The notes under the pieces are model-generated. The model ran no database searches and was not told the DNA's origin. It worked only from the letters and a program-made list of their open reading frames with translations. From Paracoccus aerius (GTDB taxonomy: Bacteria; Pseudomonadota; Alphaproteobacteria; Rhodobacterales; Rhodobacteraceae): a stretch of 64,000 nucleotides of DNA. Both the position numbers and the translations under genes were made by a program. The stretch spans positions 186,001 through 250,000 of the forward strand of contig NZ_BNCL01000001.1 of the NCBI RefSeq assembly GCF_014656455.1. The letters are read 5' to 3'. Shown here in pieces: positions 41,449-50,329 of the stretch (the stretch's first letter is position 1; every line of letters begins with the position of its first letter).

Positions 41449-44372
41449 TTCTTGTCCTTGAGCGCCGCCAGGATCGCGAAGGGGCTGTCCGGATCTGCCT
41501 TCTTCTCGGGACGCGAGGAGAAGGTAGCTGGCTTGTTGTGCTGCGGCTTGCCGCCCTTCTTGAAGCCGTCCTTGCCACGAGGCTTGCCACCTTCGCCGTG
41601 ACCGCGATCCTCGCGGCGTTCCCGGTTCGGGCGGCCGCCCTCGGGGCGGTCCTGACGTTCGGCGCGTTCGGGCCGGTCAGCGCGCGGCTCGCGCGGGGCA
41701 TCGGATGCGTTGTCGCGGCGCGGACCGCCGCGCCTGCCCTGCCCTTCGCCCTGCGGGCGGCGGTTCTGCCGAGGCTTGGGCGCCCAGCGGAAGGTGTAGA
41801 AGACCTCCATCTCGGGCGCGGCTTCCTCGACGGGTTCGCCTGCGGCCTGGGCCTCGGCGCGGCGCTTCTCGGCCTGCTCGGCCTCCCAGCGGGCGCGAGT
41901 CTCGGCCGCAAGGACGCTTTCCTCCTCGGTCATAGGGGCGTCCGAGGTCGCATCCGCCTCGGTGACGGGCGCTGCGGCCACAGGCTCGGCCGCCTTGACC
42001 TTGGCACGCTCGCCACGTTCGGCCGCATAGCCCAGGCCGTCCATGAGGCGAGAGAACTGTTCCAGCGTCATGCCCGTGATCGACAGCATGTCGGGATTGG
42101 CCTCGAAGCCGCCGCGCGTGTCCTGCGTGCGCAGCAGGTCGGCCAGCCGTTCCAGCATGTCGATGCGGATGGCGCGTTCACCGGCGGGACGATAGCCCGA
42201 CAGCGTGTAATGCTGTTCCGGCACGTCAGCAATATGCGGGATCGTGACCAGGCCGGGGGGCGGGCTTTCGGGAAAGGTGTCCAGACCCTCGGCCAGGGAC
42301 CACAGGACCAGCCGCAGCCGGGTCGGCGCGGGCTTCAGAAGCGCAGGCATGAAGATCGTGAACTGACCGAAGCGGACACCATGCTTGCGCAACGCGCCGC
42401 GCGCGTCCTGGTCCAGTTCCTTGACCTCGTGCGCCACGCCATCCCGCGGCAGGATGCCCAGCGATTCGACCAGCCGGAAGGCGAAGCCGCGGGCAAGGCC
42501 AGTCAGGGCTTCGTCCTTCTGCAGGGTCAGCAGGGGTTCGAACAGCGCCGCGACCTTGCGGTCGATGAAATGCTGCAGCCGGCGCTTCACCTTCTCGGCT
42601 ATCTCGGGGCCGGCTTCCTCGTCCACAAAGACCTCGACGCCCGGATGCAGCGCATCAGACCCGCGCACCAGCTTGCCGACGGCAGAGCTGCCCCACATCA
42701 GGCCACCCTGTTCGGTATAGTCCAGTTCGGTATCGGGCGCGTTATAGAACCGGTCCGCCCGCAGGTGGAACTCGGGGCGCAGCGCCTCGTAGCTGGCGCG
42801 GTTCAGCATCCGTGCCTCGTCGGCCGATCCGGTCTGGTCGGGGCGGAAGCGGAAACCTTCCAGACGGCCGGCGAATTCGCCCTCGACCGTCACTTCGCCC
42901 TTATCGTTCACTTCGGCCACAAGGCTCTCCTTCTGCTTGAGCCGGCGCAGCAGCACCGAGGTGCGCCGGTCCACAAATCGTTGGGTCAGCGCCGCGTGCA
43001 GCGCGTCTGACAAGCGGTCTTCTACCGCGCGCGTCTCGCCGCGCCAATGGCTTTCGTCCTGAACCCAGCCAGATCTCTGCGCCACATAGGTCCAGGTGCG
43101 GATATAAGCCAGCCGTTTTGAAATGGCATCTATGTCGCCATGCGTCCGGTCGATCCGCTTGATCGCATTCCCCAGCCAGTCCGACGGGATCGCGCCATCC
43201 TGCAGGAATCCGAAGATTCGCGCCAGCAAGCTGGTATGTTCGGCAGGCGAGATGCCGCGGAAGTCGGGAACGCGACACACGTCCCACAAAAGCCGCACAT
43301 CCTGCCCGCCCTGGACGCGGTCGCGGATTTCGGGGATCTCGCGCAGGGTCTTCAATGCCTGCACGTCATCCGCATCCCGCCCCTTGCCCAGCAGGGCATG
43401 GCCGGACGGCGCTTCCAGGCTTTCGACCAGCCTGTCCATCGTGCCGAACTGCAGATCGGTGTTGCGCCAGGTCAGCCGCTGGATAGGGGCAAAGCGGTGG
43501 TTCTCGATCGCGTCGATCAGGCCTTCGTCCAGAATACCGGCTTCTCCGGTCACGCCGAAGGTGCCGGATTCGGTGTGCCGCCCTGCCCGGCCCGCGATCT
43601 GGCCCATCTCGTGCGGGAACAGCGGGCGGACGCGGCGGCCGTCGAACTTGTGCGTGGCGCTGAATGCCACATGCCGGATGTCGAGGTTCAGGCCCATGCC
43701 GATCGCATCGGTGGCAACGAGGTAATCCACCTCTCCGGCCTGATACATCGCCACCTGGGCGTTTCGGGTGCGGGGCGACAGCGCGCCCATCACCACCGCG
43801 CAGCCGCCCTTCTGCCGCCGGATCAGTTCGGCCATGGCATAGACGTCATCGACGGAAAACCCGACGATGGCCGACCGCGCGGGCATCCGCGACAGCTTCT
43901 TGGACCCTGACCAGGACAGTTGCGACAGCCGGTCGCGCCGCTGGAACTGGACGCCCGGAATCAGGGAGGCAATGGCGGGGCGCATCGTGTCGCTGCCCAG
44001 GAACAGCGTCTCGTGCAGGCCCCGCATCTTCAGCAGGCGGTCGGTGAAGACATGGCCGCGTTCGGGATCGGCGCAAAGCTGGATCTCGTCGATGGCCACG
44101 AAATCGGCGGCAATGTCGGGCATCGCCTCGGTCGTGGCGACCCAGTATTGCACCCGTTCGGGGACGATCCGCTCTTCCCCGGTCACAAGGGCCACGACCG
44201 AAGGCCCCCGCGCCTTGACGATCCGGTCATAGACCTCTCGTGCAAGCAGGCGCAGCGGCAGGCCGATGACGCCGGTGCGGTGCGCCAGCATCCGCTCGAT
44301 CGCGTAATGCGTTTTCCCGGTGTTGGTCGGGCCAAGGATGGCCGTCACGCGGCCGCGTTCATCAATTGTCAT
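41445..44372 (-). CDS. Suv3-like superfamily 2 RNA/DNA helicase
   Basis: A 975-residue helicase. Walker A is GPTNTGKTHYA and the DEAD-box equivalent is AIDEIQLCAD, as in mitochondrial Suv3 (DEVQ/DEIQ). Motif V is DAIGMGLNLD and motif VI is QIAGRAGRH. Helical and SUV3 C-terminal regions run to about residue 800. A low-complexity Arg/Gly/Pro-rich tail follows (about 850-960), likely an RNA-binding arm. Suv3 works with exoribonucleases in mitochondrial RNA decay. The alphaproteobacterial forms may do so with PNPase or RNase R, but that is not shown here. Confidence 0.9.
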   Translation of the reverse strand: MTIDERGRVTAILGPTNTGKTHYAIERMLAHRTGVIGLPLRLLAREVYDRIVKARGPSVVALVTGEERIVPERVQYWVATTEAMPDIAADFVAIDEIQLCADPERGHVFTDRLLKMRGLHETLFLGSDTMRPAIASLIPGVQFQRRDRLSQLSWSGSKKLSRMPARSAIVGFSVDDVYAMAELIRRQKGGCAVVMGALSPRTRNAQVAMYQAGEVDYLVATDAIGMGLNLDIRHVAFSATHKFDGRRVRPLFPHEMGQIAGRAGRHTESGTFGVTGEAGILDEGLIDAIENHRFAPIQRLTWRNTDLQFGTMDRLVESLEAPSGHALLGKGRDADDVQALKTLREIPEIRDRVQGGQDVRLLWDVCRVPDFRGISPAEHTSLLARIFGFLQDGAIPSDWLGNAIKRIDRTHGDIDAISKRLAYIRTWTYVAQRSGWVQDESHWRGETRAVEDRLSDALHAALTQRFVDRRTSVLLRRLKQKESLVAEVNDKGEVTVEGEFAGRLEGFRFRPDQTGSADEARMLNRASYEALRPEFHLRADRFYNAPDTELDYTEQGGLMWGSSAVGKLVRGSDALHPGVEVFVDEEAGPEIAEKVKRRLQHFIDRKVAALFEPLLTLQKDEALTGLARGFAFRLVESLGILPRDGVAHEVKELDQDARGALRKHGVRFGQFTIFMPALLKPAPTRLRLVLWSLAEGLDTFPESPPPGLVTIPHIADVPEQHYTLSGYRPAGERAIRIDMLERLADLLRTQDTRGGFEANPDMLSITGMTLEQFSRLMDGLGYAAERGERAKVKAAEPVAAAPVTEADATSDAPMTEEESVLAAETRARWEAEQAEKRRAEAQAAGEPVEEAAPEMEVFYTFRWAPKPRQNRRPQGEGQGRRGGPRRDNASDAPREPRADRPERAERQDRPEGGRPNRERREDRGHGEGGKPRGKDGFKKGGKPQHNKPATFSSRPEKKADPDSPFAILAALKDKK

Positions 44373-44375
44373 GGG

Positions 44376-44969
44376 CTAGATATCGGTGCCGTCCTGCTGG
44401 CGTTCCAGACGCGCCGCGCCATCAATCGCCTCTTGCTGGTGGGGATGGATGGTCAGGCTTCGGCGATAGGCCCCAAGCGCGCGGTCAGTATCGCCCGTTT
44501 CCTCCAGCATCATGGCCAGTTGGGTCATGGCCTGGAAATGGCGGGGTTCCAGTTGCAGCGTCCGCGCAAGATCCTGCAAGGCTGGCCCGAACTGGCCAAG
44601 GGCCGCATAGGCTGCGGCGCGGGTATAGAAGCCGTTGGCGAAGTCAGGCGCATGGTCCGTCAACGCGGTCAGATGGCCCACTGCCGCCTGCGGATCGCCT
44701 TCGTCCAGCGCACGCTCTCCTCGTTGCAACAGCAGGTCCATCGCGGCCGATCCCGATTTCGACCACTCGCGCAGGATATCCGATTCGGCGATGCGCCAGC
44801 CCTCGCCCGCCGGATCGGCAAGGCGGCGGAACAACTCGTCCATGTCGGGCCGTTCCTGCCCCATGGCCGCCCCTGCTGCCAGAAAGGCGGCAGGGATAAG
44901 GAAAAGCGTAATTATTCGGTGGCAGATTGCCGCGACGACATTATGGAAAATGTGGCGGACGGGGCGCAT
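44376..44969 (-). CDS. Exported tetratricopeptide-repeat protein
   Basis: A 197-residue protein: N-terminal hydrophobic signal (IITLFLIPAAFLAAGAAMGQ), then about three TPR units (ALDEGDPQAAVGHLTALTDHAPDF, GFYTRAAAYAALGQFGPALQDL and AMTQLAMMLEETGDTDRALGAY, each partly cited). It is probably a periplasmic scaffold of unknown partner. The start is uncertain: the ATG at 44969 has a weak ribosome site, and a GTG at 45011 is also possible. It lies 3 bases upstream of the helicase gene, so it is probably co-transcribed. Confidence 0.8.
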   Translation of the reverse strand: MRPVRHIFHNVVAAICHRIITLFLIPAAFLAAGAAMGQERPDMDELFRRLADPAGEGWRIAESDILREWSKSGSAAMDLLLQRGERALDEGDPQAAVGHLTALTDHAPDFANGFYTRAAAYAALGQFGPALQDLARTLQLEPRHFQAMTQLAMMLEETGDTDRALGAYRRSLTIHPHQQEAIDGAARLERQQDGTDI

Positions 44970-45031
44970 ATGAAGGATGTTAACCAGCCCGCACCCCGGG
45001 CGCCAGCCCACCTGAAACGAAAGAGCTGAAA

Positions 45032-45316
45032 ATGAGCAAAGTTGTGAACGCCGCCGTCGAGAAACTGAACGAGAAGATCGGCAGCTTCGGCTCGACCGCG
45101 AAATTCGTGATCGAGGATGAGGGTGCGATCATGATCGACGAAAATGGCGTCCGCGCAGGCGACGAAGAGGCCGAGGTGACCCTGTTCGCCAGCCGCGACA
45201 CCTTTGAGGGCATCATGAACGGCAGCGTGAACCCTGCCACCGCCTTCATGACCGGCAAGCTGAAGATCGACGGCTCGATGGGCGTTGCGATGCAACTGGG
45301 CCAGGCCCTGTCCTGA
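45032..45316 (+). CDS. SCP2 sterol-binding-domain protein
   Basis: A 94-residue single-domain SCP2 protein: GSTAKFVIEDEGAIMID and the C-terminal NPATAFMTGKLKIDGSMGVAMQL. SCP2 folds carry lipids or fatty acyl-CoA in a hydrophobic tunnel. The following alpha/beta hydrolase gene starts 8 bases after its stop, which suggests a lipid-related function for the pair. Confidence 0.92.
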   Translation: MSKVVNAAVEKLNEKIGSFGSTAKFVIEDEGAIMIDENGVRAGDEEAEVTLFASRDTFEGIMNGSVNPATAFMTGKLKIDGSMGVAMQLGQALS

Positions 45317-45323
45317 TCCAGTC

Positions 45324-46271
45324 GTGGCCACGCGGCAGGCCCCCTTCAGGCAGTTGCCGGGCGACCCCCTTCGCCCCGCAGAGGCCTTTTGGGCGCAGGC
45401 TGACGACGGCATAAGCTTGCGGCTGGCCCATTGGCCTGCCGCGACCGCCAGCCGGGGCAGCATCCTGCTGTTTCCCGGCCGCACCGAATATATCGAGAAA
45501 TATGCGCGCATTGCCGTTGCGCTGACCCAGTCGGGCTATGATGTGATCGCGATCGACTGGCGCGGACAGGGATTGTCGGCACGTTTGCAGCAGAATGCCC
45601 GGTTGGGCCATGTGGCGCAATTTTCCGATTATCAGCGCGACGTGGCACAGATGGCCGAAGCCGCTACAGACCGGAACCTGCCGCGACCCTGGCACCTGCT
45701 GGCCCATTCGATGGGCGGCTGCATCGGGCTGGCGGCGCTGCTGGAAGGCCTGCCGGTCGCCTCGGCCGCCTTTTCTGCACCCATGTGGGGGATCAACCTG
45801 CGGCAGATGCCGCACGGCATTGCGGTTGGAATGGCCTATCTTGCCGGCCGGCTGGGCCGTGGCGGACAGTTGGCCCCCGGCAGCGGCGCGCTTGGAACCT
45901 ATGTGCTGGATGAATCCTTCAGCGCCAATCTTCTGACGGAAGATGCGGCTGAATGGTGCCAGATGGTGCGCGAGGCTGCGGCCTGGCCCGACATGACGCT
46001 GGGCGGGGCCAGCTTCGACTGGGTGGGCAAGGCGCTGAACGAATGCCTGCGCCTGTCCAGGATCCCCTCTCCCGACCTGCCCGCCCTTGTCAGCCTGGGG
46101 ACTGAAGAACGGATCGTCTCTCCTGCGGCCATCCGTGACCGCATGTCCCACTGGCCGCGCGGCACCCTGGTCGAGATGGCTGGCGCGCGACACGAGGTGA
46201 TGATGTGCAGTCCCGAACGCCGGACCGCCTTCCTGTCGGCGGTCCTGGAACTGTTCGGCGAACAGGCCTAG
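45324..46271 (+). CDS. Alpha/beta hydrolase (PldB/lysophospholipase-like)
   Basis: A 315-residue serine hydrolase of the lysophospholipase L2-like group. The nucleophile elbow is AHSMGG. The oxyanion region is GSILLFPGRTEYIEKY, AIDWRGQGLS follows, and the acid and His are likely in LVSLGTEERIVSP and GARHEVMM. The start is a GTG at 45324, just after the SCP2 gene. It ends tail to tail with corC, overlapping by 4 bases. Confidence 0.85.
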   Translation: MATRQAPFRQLPGDPLRPAEAFWAQADDGISLRLAHWPAATASRGSILLFPGRTEYIEKYARIAVALTQSGYDVIAIDWRGQGLSARLQQNARLGHVAQFSDYQRDVAQMAEAATDRNLPRPWHLLAHSMGGCIGLAALLEGLPVASAAFSAPMWGINLRQMPHGIAVGMAYLAGRLGRGGQLAPGSGALGTYVLDESFSANLLTEDAAEWCQMVREAAAWPDMTLGGASFDWVGKALNECLRLSRIPSPDLPALVSLGTEERIVSPAAIRDRMSHWPRGTLVEMAGARHEVMMCSPERRTAFLSAVLELFGEQA

Positions 46272-47209
46272 CCTTCGTCGACGGCGTCCTGCGGGATGTG
46301 GATCGGCGTGACCTTGTCGGCCGAGGCCGCAGCAGGCAGCCGCAAACGCAGTTTCTTGATCCGCCGCTGATCGGCGTCCACCACCTCGAACTCGGCGCCC
46401 GAGCCATGGGGGATGATCTCTCCCTGCGCGGGCAGGTGGCCCGCCAACACGAAGACCAGCCCGCCAAGGGTGTCCACATCCTCGTCATCTTCGGGGATGG
46501 CAAGGGCCAGGCCGGTCTCGGCCTCCACATCTGACAAAGGCGCGCGGGCCTGGATCAGCCACTGGCCTGGCTTTTCCAGCAGCCAGAGGCTGCCCTCGGC
46601 CTCGTCATGCTCGTCCTCGATCTCTCCGATGACCTGCTCGATCAGGTCTTCGATGGTGACCAGGCCATCCACCCCGCCATATTCGTCGATGACCAAGGCC
46701 ATGTGGATGCGCTTCTGCTGCATCTGCTGCAGCAGCACGCCGATGGACATTGACGGCGGGACGTAAAGCAGCGGGCGCAGCATCGGGCGCAGTTGGAAAT
46801 CGCCGCCCTGCCCGAAGCCGTGCTTCAACGCCAGGTCCTTGAGGTGGATCATGCCCAAGGGGCTGTCCATCGTCTCGCCATAAATCGGCAGGCGCGAAAA
46901 GCCGTGTTCGCGGAACAGGCCGACCAGGTCGTCCAGGCTGCTCGTCTCGGGGGCAGCCACCATCTCGGCCTTGGGGACGGCAACGTCCTCGACCCGCATC
47001 CGCCGCAAGTTCACCATGCCGGGCGCGACCTGCGCCGGGGCGCGGTCGTCTGCGTCCGCATCATCGTCCCCGCCCGTCAGGGCGTCGAAGAAGCGCCCCA
47101 GGAAACCCCGCGCGGCGGGAAGATCCCGTCCCTCCCCTCCGACACCGTCGGCGGCACTGGCCGCGTCGGCACCAAGGGGCGGGGCGGGTAATCGAGACTC
47201 GGAGTTCAT
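46268..47209 (-). CDS. CorC/HlyC-type CBS-domain protein
   Basis: A 313-residue soluble protein with two CBS domains (PKAEMVAAPETSSLDDLVGLF and LLYVPPSMSIGVLLQQMQQ, cited in part) and a C-terminal transporter-associated domain (CorC_HlyC) with GLALAIPEDDEDVDTLGGLV. The N-terminal 60 residues are low-complexity and acidic. Relatives are linked to Mg/Co efflux. It forms a tight unit phoH-ybeY-corC; its start overlaps the ybeY stop (TGATG). Confidence 0.9.
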   Translation of the reverse strand: MNSESRLPAPPLGADAASAADGVGGEGRDLPAARGFLGRFFDALTGGDDDADADDRAPAQVAPGMVNLRRMRVEDVAVPKAEMVAAPETSSLDDLVGLFREHGFSRLPIYGETMDSPLGMIHLKDLALKHGFGQGGDFQLRPMLRPLLYVPPSMSIGVLLQQMQQKRIHMALVIDEYGGVDGLVTIEDLIEQVIGEIEDEHDEAEGSLWLLEKPGQWLIQARAPLSDVEAETGLALAIPEDDEDVDTLGGLVFVLAGHLPAQGEIIPHGSGAEFEVVDADQRRIKKLRLRLPAAASADKVTPIHIPQDAVDEG

Positions 47210-47703
47210 CAGACCTTCTCTTGATAAGGGTCGGGAATATTCAGCCGCGCCAGGATCGAACGCTCGGCGGCTTCCATTGTTTCCGCATCTGCGTCGTTCA
47301 TGTGGTCATAGCCCAGAAGATGCAGCGTCGCGTGGACCAGCAGGTGGGTCACGTGGTCCGCCACCGGCTTGCCCTGCGCCGCGGCCTCGGCCAGGCAGGT
47401 GTCATAGGCGATGGCGATGTCGCCCAGTTCCTCCTCGTCCGGCAGGTCGGGCGTGGCTCCGGGTTCATGGGGAAGATGCTCGACCGAGGGCCAGGACAGT
47501 ACGTTGGTCGCGCGGGGCTTGCCGCGGAAATCCGCATTCAGGCTTGCAATGCGACCGTCGTCGCAGCCCATCACGACAACTTCGCCGCCGATGCCGTGCC
47601 AGGTCAGCGCGGCCGCGACGGCGCGTTCCGCCAGGGCCTCAAGCCCCAGTGTTTCCCATCGGTCATCCTCAATGACGCAATCGGTGGATATGTCGTCAGG
47701 CAT
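47209..47703 (-). CDS. ybeY: Endoribonuclease/rRNA maturation factor YbeY
   Basis: A 164-residue metalloprotein with the zinc motif HATLHLLGYDH (H-x3-H-x5-H). YbeY takes part in 16S rRNA 3'-end maturation and 70S quality control. GKPRATNVLSWPS matches the family. The start at 47703 overlaps the phoH end by 8 bases; long in-frame extensions upstream are overlapping phoH sequence. Confidence 0.95.
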   Translation of the reverse strand: MPDDISTDCVIEDDRWETLGLEALAERAVAAALTWHGIGGEVVVMGCDDGRIASLNADFRGKPRATNVLSWPSVEHLPHEPGATPDLPDEEELGDIAIAYDTCLAEAAAQGKPVADHVTHLLVHATLHLLGYDHMNDADAETMEAAERSILARLNIPDPYQEKV

Positions 47704-48772
47704 CGCCTCGCATTGCCCGGCGGGGTGCGTATTGTCCGCGCGGTCCCTCTGATTCGCCACGCGCCAGGGCGGCGGCATCCTCGGTGTCATACGCCTCGAT
47801 GATGCGGGCGACAAGCGGGTGGCGCACGACATCCTTGGCGGTGAAATAGCTGAAGCTGATCCCCTTGACCCCGTCCAGGATGCGTTCGGCATCGACAAGG
47901 CCAGACTGTATCCCGCGCGGCAGGTCGATCTGGGTGCGGTCGCCGGTCACGACCATGCGCGACCCCTCGCCCAGGCGGGTCAGGAACATCTTCATCTGCA
48001 TGGTGGTGGCGTTCTGCGCCTCGTCCAGAACGACAAAGGCATTGGCCAGCGTGCGCCCGCGCATGAAGGCCAGGGGCGCGATCTCGATCCGCTTTTCCTC
48101 CATCAGCTTCTGCATCTGCTTGGCGGGAAGAAAGTCGTTCAGCGCGTCGTAAAGCGGCTGCATGTAGGGATCGACCTTCTCCTTCATGTCACCGGGCAGA
48201 AAGCCCAGCCGTTCGCCCGCCTCGACGGCCGGGCGGGACAGGATGATCTTGTCGACATGCCCGCCGATCAGCATCGTGACGCCGACCGCGACCGCCAGAT
48301 AGGTCTTGCCGGTGCCCGCCGGGCCGATGCCGAAGGCCAGTTCGTTCTGGAACAGCGACCGGACATAGGCCTTTTGCGCATCCGTGCGCGGCTCGATGGA
48401 TTTCTTGCGGGTGCGCAATTCGTAATCGCCGGCCGCGAACATCTCGAGCTGTTCGGCGGGGGTCGCAGGGACCGAGCCTTCGACACCCATGCGCAACGCA
48501 GCCTCGATTTCGGCAAGCGAAACGGGGCGGCCCTGTTCCAGCCGCGCATAGAGCCCGCGCAGCAGCAGCGCGGCCTCGGCCTGGGCCTCGGGCGTGCCGA
48601 CGACTGCCAGCTGGTTGCCCCGGCGCAGGATGTGGACGCCAAGCGCCTCCTCGATGCGGGCAAGGTGGCGGTCGTTCGCGCCGCACAGGTCGATCAGCAG
48701 CCGGTTGTCGGGAAGTTCCAGCAGGGTTTCGTTCGAAGGTGTCGCGACGGGGGGCGTAGGCGTAAGGCCCAA
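47696..48772 (-). CDS. PhoH-family ATPase
   Basis: A 358-residue P-loop protein: Walker A GPAGTGKTYLAVA, Walker B VVLDEAQNAT, VTGDRTQIDLP and RHPLVARIIEAY. PhoH proteins are putative RNA-linked ATPases, usually paired with ybeY as here. The start is an unusual TTG at 48772 (MGLTPTPP), with AGGAGAGAG just upstream at good spacing, and it keeps the family N-terminus. Confidence 0.93.
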   Translation of the reverse strand: MGLTPTPPVATPSNETLLELPDNRLLIDLCGANDRHLARIEEALGVHILRRGNQLAVVGTPEAQAEAALLLRGLYARLEQGRPVSLAEIEAALRMGVEGSVPATPAEQLEMFAAGDYELRTRKKSIEPRTDAQKAYVRSLFQNELAFGIGPAGTGKTYLAVAVGVTMLIGGHVDKIILSRPAVEAGERLGFLPGDMKEKVDPYMQPLYDALNDFLPAKQMQKLMEEKRIEIAPLAFMRGRTLANAFVVLDEAQNATTMQMKMFLTRLGEGSRMVVTGDRTQIDLPRGIQSGLVDAERILDGVKGISFSYFTAKDVVRHPLVARIIEAYDTEDAAALARGESEGPRGQYAPRRAMRGDA

Positions 48773-48845
48773 ATCTCTCTCCTGCTCAGGTCGTGCTATT
48801 CATGGTGGCGATCCGAAGGGATTCGCACAAGGTCATGTTGCAGAT

Positions 48846-49568
48846 TCATGTGGCATTAATGTCACAGGTCCGGCCCAGGAACTCGGCCAGTGGGGGTGCG
48901 GAATCCATCGCGGCAACTGCCCCGTCCCAGGCGATCCGTCCGTCCTGCAGCAACGCCACCCGGTCGCCGATGGCCCGGACCGAGTCCATGTCATGAGTAA
49001 TCGTGATCGCTGTCGCCCCTGTCTCGGTCACTATACCCCGGATCAGGTCGTTGATCCTGCGCGCCCGGATCGGGTCCAGTCCGGTTGTCGGTTCGTCGAA
49101 GAAGATCACCGAGGGATCGTCCGCGATGGCACGGGCCAGCCCCGCCCGCTTGGCCATTCCGCCCGAAAGCTCCGCGGGCATCAGGTCCGCCGTTTCCGGC
49201 CCCAGACCGACCCGCGCCAGCTTTTCCACGGCGATGGCACGGGCCTTGCGGTCGGGCATCCGCTGGCGCAGGCGGAAGGCCACGTTCTGCCAGACGGTCA
49301 GGCTGTCGAACAGCGCCGCACCCTGGAACAGCATCCCGAAGCGGGCCAGGAAGTCCGGGCGCGCGGCACGGTCCAGCGGGCGACCCTGCCAGAGGATCTG
49401 CCCCACGTCAGGCACGGCCAGGCCCAGGATGCACTTGAGCAGCACCGACTTGCCGGTGCCGGACTGGCCGATCACGCACAGGCTTTCGCCCTGCCCCACC
49501 GTCAGGTCCACGCCGGCCAGGACCGGTTTACCGCCGAAGGATTTGCGCAATCCGGTGACCTGGATCAT
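48846..49568 (-). CDS. mlaF: MlaF-type ABC ATPase (lipid asymmetry transport)
   Basis: A 240-residue ATPase with Walker A GQSGTGKSVLLKC, signature ELSGGMAKRAGLARAI and Walker B VIFFDEPTTGLDP. The GMAKRxGLARA signature is diagnostic of MlaF/Ttg2A. With MlaE it moves phospholipids between inner and outer membranes. Its ATG overlaps the mlaE stop. MlaD, MlaB and MlaC genes are not adjacent. Confidence 0.92.
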   Translation of the reverse strand: MIQVTGLRKSFGGKPVLAGVDLTVGQGESLCVIGQSGTGKSVLLKCILGLAVPDVGQILWQGRPLDRAARPDFLARFGMLFQGAALFDSLTVWQNVAFRLRQRMPDRKARAIAVEKLARVGLGPETADLMPAELSGGMAKRAGLARAIADDPSVIFFDEPTTGLDPIRARRINDLIRGIVTETGATAITITHDMDSVRAIGDRVALLQDGRIAWDGAVAAMDSAPPLAEFLGRTCDINAT

Positions 49569-50329
49569 TCGAAGAACAGCCCCGTCAGGATGAAATTGGC
49601 CGCCAGGATGCCCACGGCCGCGGCAACGACGGCGGATTTCGTGGCTCGTCCCACGCCCGCCGCGCCGCGACCGGAATGGATGCCGAACCAGCAGCCGGAC
49701 ACTGCGACGATCAGACCGAAGACGGCGCCCTTCAGCAGTCCGGACACCACGTCCCATCGTTCCAGATAAGCCGCGCTGTTGGACAGATAAGCGGCCGAGT
49801 TGAAGCCAAGCGACTGGGTGCCGACCAGCCAGCCGCCCATGATGCCGATGATGTCCCCGACCGCGACAAGTGCGGGAACAGTCAGCATCGCGGCCCACAG
49901 GCGGGGGGTCACCAGCCATTGCATCGGATCGGTCGACAGGGTCACAAGCGCGTCGATCTGTTCCGTCACCTTCATCGTGCCGATTTCCGCCGCGATGCTG
50001 CTGGCGACGCGGGCCGCGACCATCAGCCCGCCAAGAACCGGCCCAAGTTCCCGGACCATGCCAATGGCAACGATGGCGGGAACGACATCGCTGGCCTGGA
50101 AGCGTGCGCCGCCTGAATGGATCTGCAGGGCAAGCGCCGCGCCGGTGAACAGCGCCGTCAGCCCCACAACCGGCAGGGACAGCCAGCCGATCTGCACCAA
50201 TTGCGCCGCAAACCCGCGCATGTGGAAGGGCCGCAGCCGGAACAGCCCGCGCAGCGTGAACAGCGCAACGGCGCCGATGCCGCGCGTCATGGACAGCGTG
50301 GCGCGACCGATCAGGCGGACTGGGTTCAC
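49565..50329 (-). CDS. mlaE: MlaE-type ABC permease
   Basis: A 254-residue permease: QLVQIGWLSLPVVGLTALFTGAAL, RELGPVLGGLMVAARVASSIAAEIGTMKVTEQIDAL (cited in parts) and DIIGIMGGWLVGT match MlaE. The start is GTG, overlapping the alr stop (GTGA), so alr-mlaE-mlaF are co-translated. Confidence 0.92.
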   Translation of the reverse strand: MNPVRLIGRATLSMTRGIGAVALFTLRGLFRLRPFHMRGFAAQLVQIGWLSLPVVGLTALFTGAALALQIHSGGARFQASDVVPAIVAIGMVRELGPVLGGLMVAARVASSIAAEIGTMKVTEQIDALVTLSTDPMQWLVTPRLWAAMLTVPALVAVGDIIGIMGGWLVGTQSLGFNSAAYLSNSAAYLERWDVVSGLLKGAVFGLIVAVSGCWFGIHSGRGAAGVGRATKSAVVAAAVGILAANFILTGLFFE

